Assembly: GCA_946478895.1 (NCBI GenBank)
Contig: CAMLDY010000127.1
Coordinates: forward strand, 1-6,475
Origin: an uncultured Gemmatimonadota bacterium
GTDB taxonomy: Bacteria > Gemmatimonadota > Gemmatimonadetes > Gemmatimonadales > Gemmatimonadaceae
DNA: 6,475 bases
Reading direction: 5' to 3'
This document shows positions 5,050 through 6,475 of the stretch, one piece after another. A model generated the notes under the pieces. That model saw only the letters and a list, made by a program, of their open reading frames with translations, was not told the origin of the DNA and made no database searches. Positions within the stretch are counted from its first letter, which is position 1. Each line of letters begins with the position of its first letter. The translations under genes and the position numbers were made by a program.

Positions 5050-6120
5050 CTAATAACAAGTGCCGCCGTTGACGAACCAGCAGCGGGTGTACGGCGAATT
5101 CTTGAAAAAATCCAGCAGCTTGTCCGCTGCCTTGGTCTCGCCGGCCTTCGAGAGATGGATTGCGTCCGCCTCGAAGTCGGTGCGAAGCCACGCCAATCCA
5201 TCGGATCGCGGCGTGTCGCCGGCGGTCCACAAGTAGGGTCCCCATAAAATCACCGGCGCCGCTTTCTTGACGTAGTCGAGGGTTCCCGCGCGCGGATCGG
5301 GCGGCTGACCTTTCATCTCGTTGATCTGCGACTCGACCAGCCACTTCACCGCAAACCCGCTTTCGTAAGCGAAGGGCTCGCGACTCAGGGGCGCGAGCGG
5401 ATAGCCACCGTAGATCGGACTCGAGACGAACACCAGCCGCAGGTACGGATACCGCGCGCGCAGCGCACGCACCGTCTGGCCCAGATTGGTAAGCAGGGCA
5501 TTCGCATCCGCCGAATCGGTCGGAAGGGATCCGACTGGTTTCGGATCCGACAGATCGAGCCACACTGCCTGCACCTGATTTTCGCTAAGTCCGAGCGGCG
5601 CGAGGCGGCCGACCTTGATGCGATCGTAATTGGCGGACGTCGGGGATGCCCACTCGGGCGCGCCCTGATCCGGGGCAGAGCCGTTGACGATCACCATCGC
5701 GTAGTGATTGACCAACGGATCAGCGGCAGCGCGCGCCATGAACGTCCACGCCGCGCACGGCGGCGCCGAGCTCGCCGAACACCATTCCTGAGTCGCATTG
5801 GTCGATCCGATCGCGAGCAGGACGTACTTGCCGAACGGACTCTCATCTCCATTCACATCGAGGGCTTTGATCTGATTGCGTCGCGCGCGCGCCGCCGAGT
5901 CGTGCTCGGGCGGCGGAAAGTTGGCGCCGCCGGGATAAAGCCCACCGACGTGTCCGTAGTACGTGCGCGTCGACAGATCGGTCAGCGGAACCTTGACGGT
6001 ATCCGTCGGCGGCGGCGGAACTACTGGTTTCGGTGGTGGAGGGGGTGGTGGTGGCGGCGCGCAACCAATCAGCGCGGCTGCGGACGCCAATAGCATCAGC
6101 GTCGGTAGTCTGACCCGCAT
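5050..6120 (-). CDS. Proline-rich SGNH/GDSL hydrolase-like lipoprotein
   Basis: A 356-aa protein. A signal peptide with Arg2 and Arg4 and a lipobox L-I-G-C (lipid-anchored C20) is followed by a stalk of nine prolines (22-30) and then PVVPPPP (32-38). The globular part (about 95-340) resembles SGNH esterases or lipases. KYVLLAIGSTNATQEW (98-113) fits block I, VNGSAPDQG (145-153) a glycine/asparagine block, LRLVFVSSPIYGGY (227-240) a core strand, and DAIHLSKAGETKAA (319-332) gives the D319-x-x-H322 of block V. Block I reads G-S-T-N rather than G-D-S, so whether S106 or T107 is the nucleophile, or the enzyme is active at all, is open. FAYESGFAVKWLVESQI (250-266) and GPYLW (294-298) match an uncharacterised SGNH-like family. 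Two cysteines at the very end (347, 355) could pair. ATG at 6120 is 3 nt after the preceding stop; the ribosome binding site is weak. Confidence 0.78.
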   Translation of the reverse strand: MRVRLPTLMLLASAAALIGCAPPPPPPPPPKPVVPPPPTDTVKVPLTDLSTRTYYGHVGGLYPGGANFPPPEHDSAARARRNQIKALDVNGDESPFGKYVLLAIGSTNATQEWCSASSAPPCAAWTFMARAAADPLVNHYAMVIVNGSAPDQGAPEWASPTSANYDRIKVGRLAPLGLSENQVQAVWLDLSDPKPVGSLPTDSADANALLTNLGQTVRALRARYPYLRLVFVSSPIYGGYPLAPLSREPFAYESGFAVKWLVESQINEMKGQPPDPRAGTLDYVKKAAPVILWGPYLWTAGDTPRSDGLAWLRTDFEADAIHLSKAGETKAADKLLDFFKNSPYTRCWFVNGGTCY

Positions 6121-6123
6121 TGC

Positions 6124-6475
6124 TTACCGGTTTTCTGCTGCTCTTTTCTTCCGCGCCAGCAGCGCTTTCCCTTTCGCTTCGCGCGCGCTCTCGGCGATGG
6201 TGCGCTCGCTTTCCATGTGCTGCTCCAGCGCCTTCCACGTCTCTGCGGTCGGCTCGCTGTAGGCGATGAGCACGGCGCCGAGGGCGTCGTTCCGCGAGAC
6301 GAGCATCTCCTTGTCCAGCGCGACGACGGCGTGAGTGTGATCGTCGGCGAGGATCATGGTGCGGCGTGTTTTATGGAGGACAGCCGGATATACCGGCGTC
6401 GTGGCGGTGATGCTCAGGTTCTCGATCGGCCTGAATGCGCCGCTCTTTTCCTGCAGGTACCTGCGGTCGGGCTTT
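6124..6475 (-). CDS. Partial hypothetical protein, N-terminus beyond the window
   Basis: The last 116 codons of a gene entering from the right edge. An ATG exists at 6357 (77 aa), but the frame stays open back to base 6475 with GC-rich third positions and protein-like content such as RYLQEKSGAFRPIENLSI and TTPVYPAVLHK, so the true start is probably outside. The C-terminal part, from about ETWKALEQHMESERTI to the end, is charged and helical (HMESERTIAESAREAKGKAL), ending in a Lys/Arg-rich tail, and may form a coiled coil. I recognise no family. It ends 3 nt before the SGNH-like gene, so it probably belongs to the same minus-strand operon. No signal peptide can be judged without the start. Confidence 0.6.
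   Translation of the reverse strand, partial: KPDRRYLQEKSGAFRPIENLSITATTPVYPAVLHKTRRTMILADDHTHAVVALDKEMLVSRNDALGAVLIAYSEPTAETWKALEQHMESERTIAESAREAKGKALLARKKRAAENR

Noticed and set aside
5036..5563. Open frame of 175 codons on the minus strand in another frame
   Set aside because: It is a shifted frame inside the SGNH-like lipoprotein gene; the translation is Arg/Ala-rich with no domain, while the main frame has a lipobox and SGNH-like blocks.
6020..6062. GGT/GGC-rich tract as a microsatellite or repeat element
   Set aside because: On the minus strand it encodes the proline stalk of the lipoprotein using mixed proline codons, so it is explained by coding rather than being a separate repeat.
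1..6475. A new defence, mobile or biosynthetic system
   Set aside because: No nuclease, integrase, transposase, toxin-antitoxin pair, repeat array or synthase cluster is present. All but one gene fall into known or recognisable chromosomal families, so no such claim is supported.

Overview
The window is a dense stretch of GC-rich bacterial chromosome carrying eleven protein genes in four transcription blocks, with very short or overlapping junctions inside three of them. I see no RNA gene, insertion sequence, phage gene, CRISPR array or origin. GC-rich codon third positions, frequent GTG/TTG starts, two lipoproteins and families common in environmental Gram-negative-type bacteria (DUF6526, DUF1801, CDGSH, the 'GCSID' family) suggest a soil- or sediment-type lineage such as Gemmatimonadota or a neighbour. 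That placement is inference from style and gene content, not a marker gene.

Layout. (1) Bases 1-101 hold a likely terminator of an off-window upstream gene and a short leader. (2) Bases 102-1499 (+) form a compact three-gene block: a SufE-type sulfur acceptor, a two-helix DUF6526 membrane protein and a DinB/YfiT-like metal-binding protein. (3) Bases 1546-2355 (-) encode an exported L,D-transpeptidase-type protein (YkuD_2 family), converging on DinB. (4) Bases 2356-2545 are a divergent intergenic region packed with inverted repeats and a plausible promoter. (5) Bases 2546-4134 (+) form a second tight block: a DUF1801 protein, a GH16 beta-glucanase lipoprotein and a CDGSH iron-sulfur protein. 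(6) Bases 4115-6475 (-) form a third tight block, read right to left: a gene running off the window, a proline-rich SGNH/GDSL-like lipoprotein, a conserved protein of unknown function and a YjbQ/UPF0047 protein. The last gene of this block overlaps the CDGSH gene tail to tail by 20 bp.

Working together. Two genes relate to iron-sulfur chemistry (SufE-like, CDGSH). DUF1801 members have been linked to iron handling in some bacteria, but the link here is loose. Three products are predicted to be exported and to act on polysaccharide, peptidoglycan or esters at the cell surface (GH16, L,D-transpeptidase, SGNH-like). The blocks look like ordinary mixed housekeeping and accessory genes. I found no convincing new multi-gene system. 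The most interesting items are the dyad-rich divergent control region at 2372-2542, the atypical SGNH-like lipoprotein, the uncharacterised 'GCSID' protein next to YjbQ, and the repeated use of 4-bp GTGA stop/start overlaps, one of which corrects the YjbQ start.
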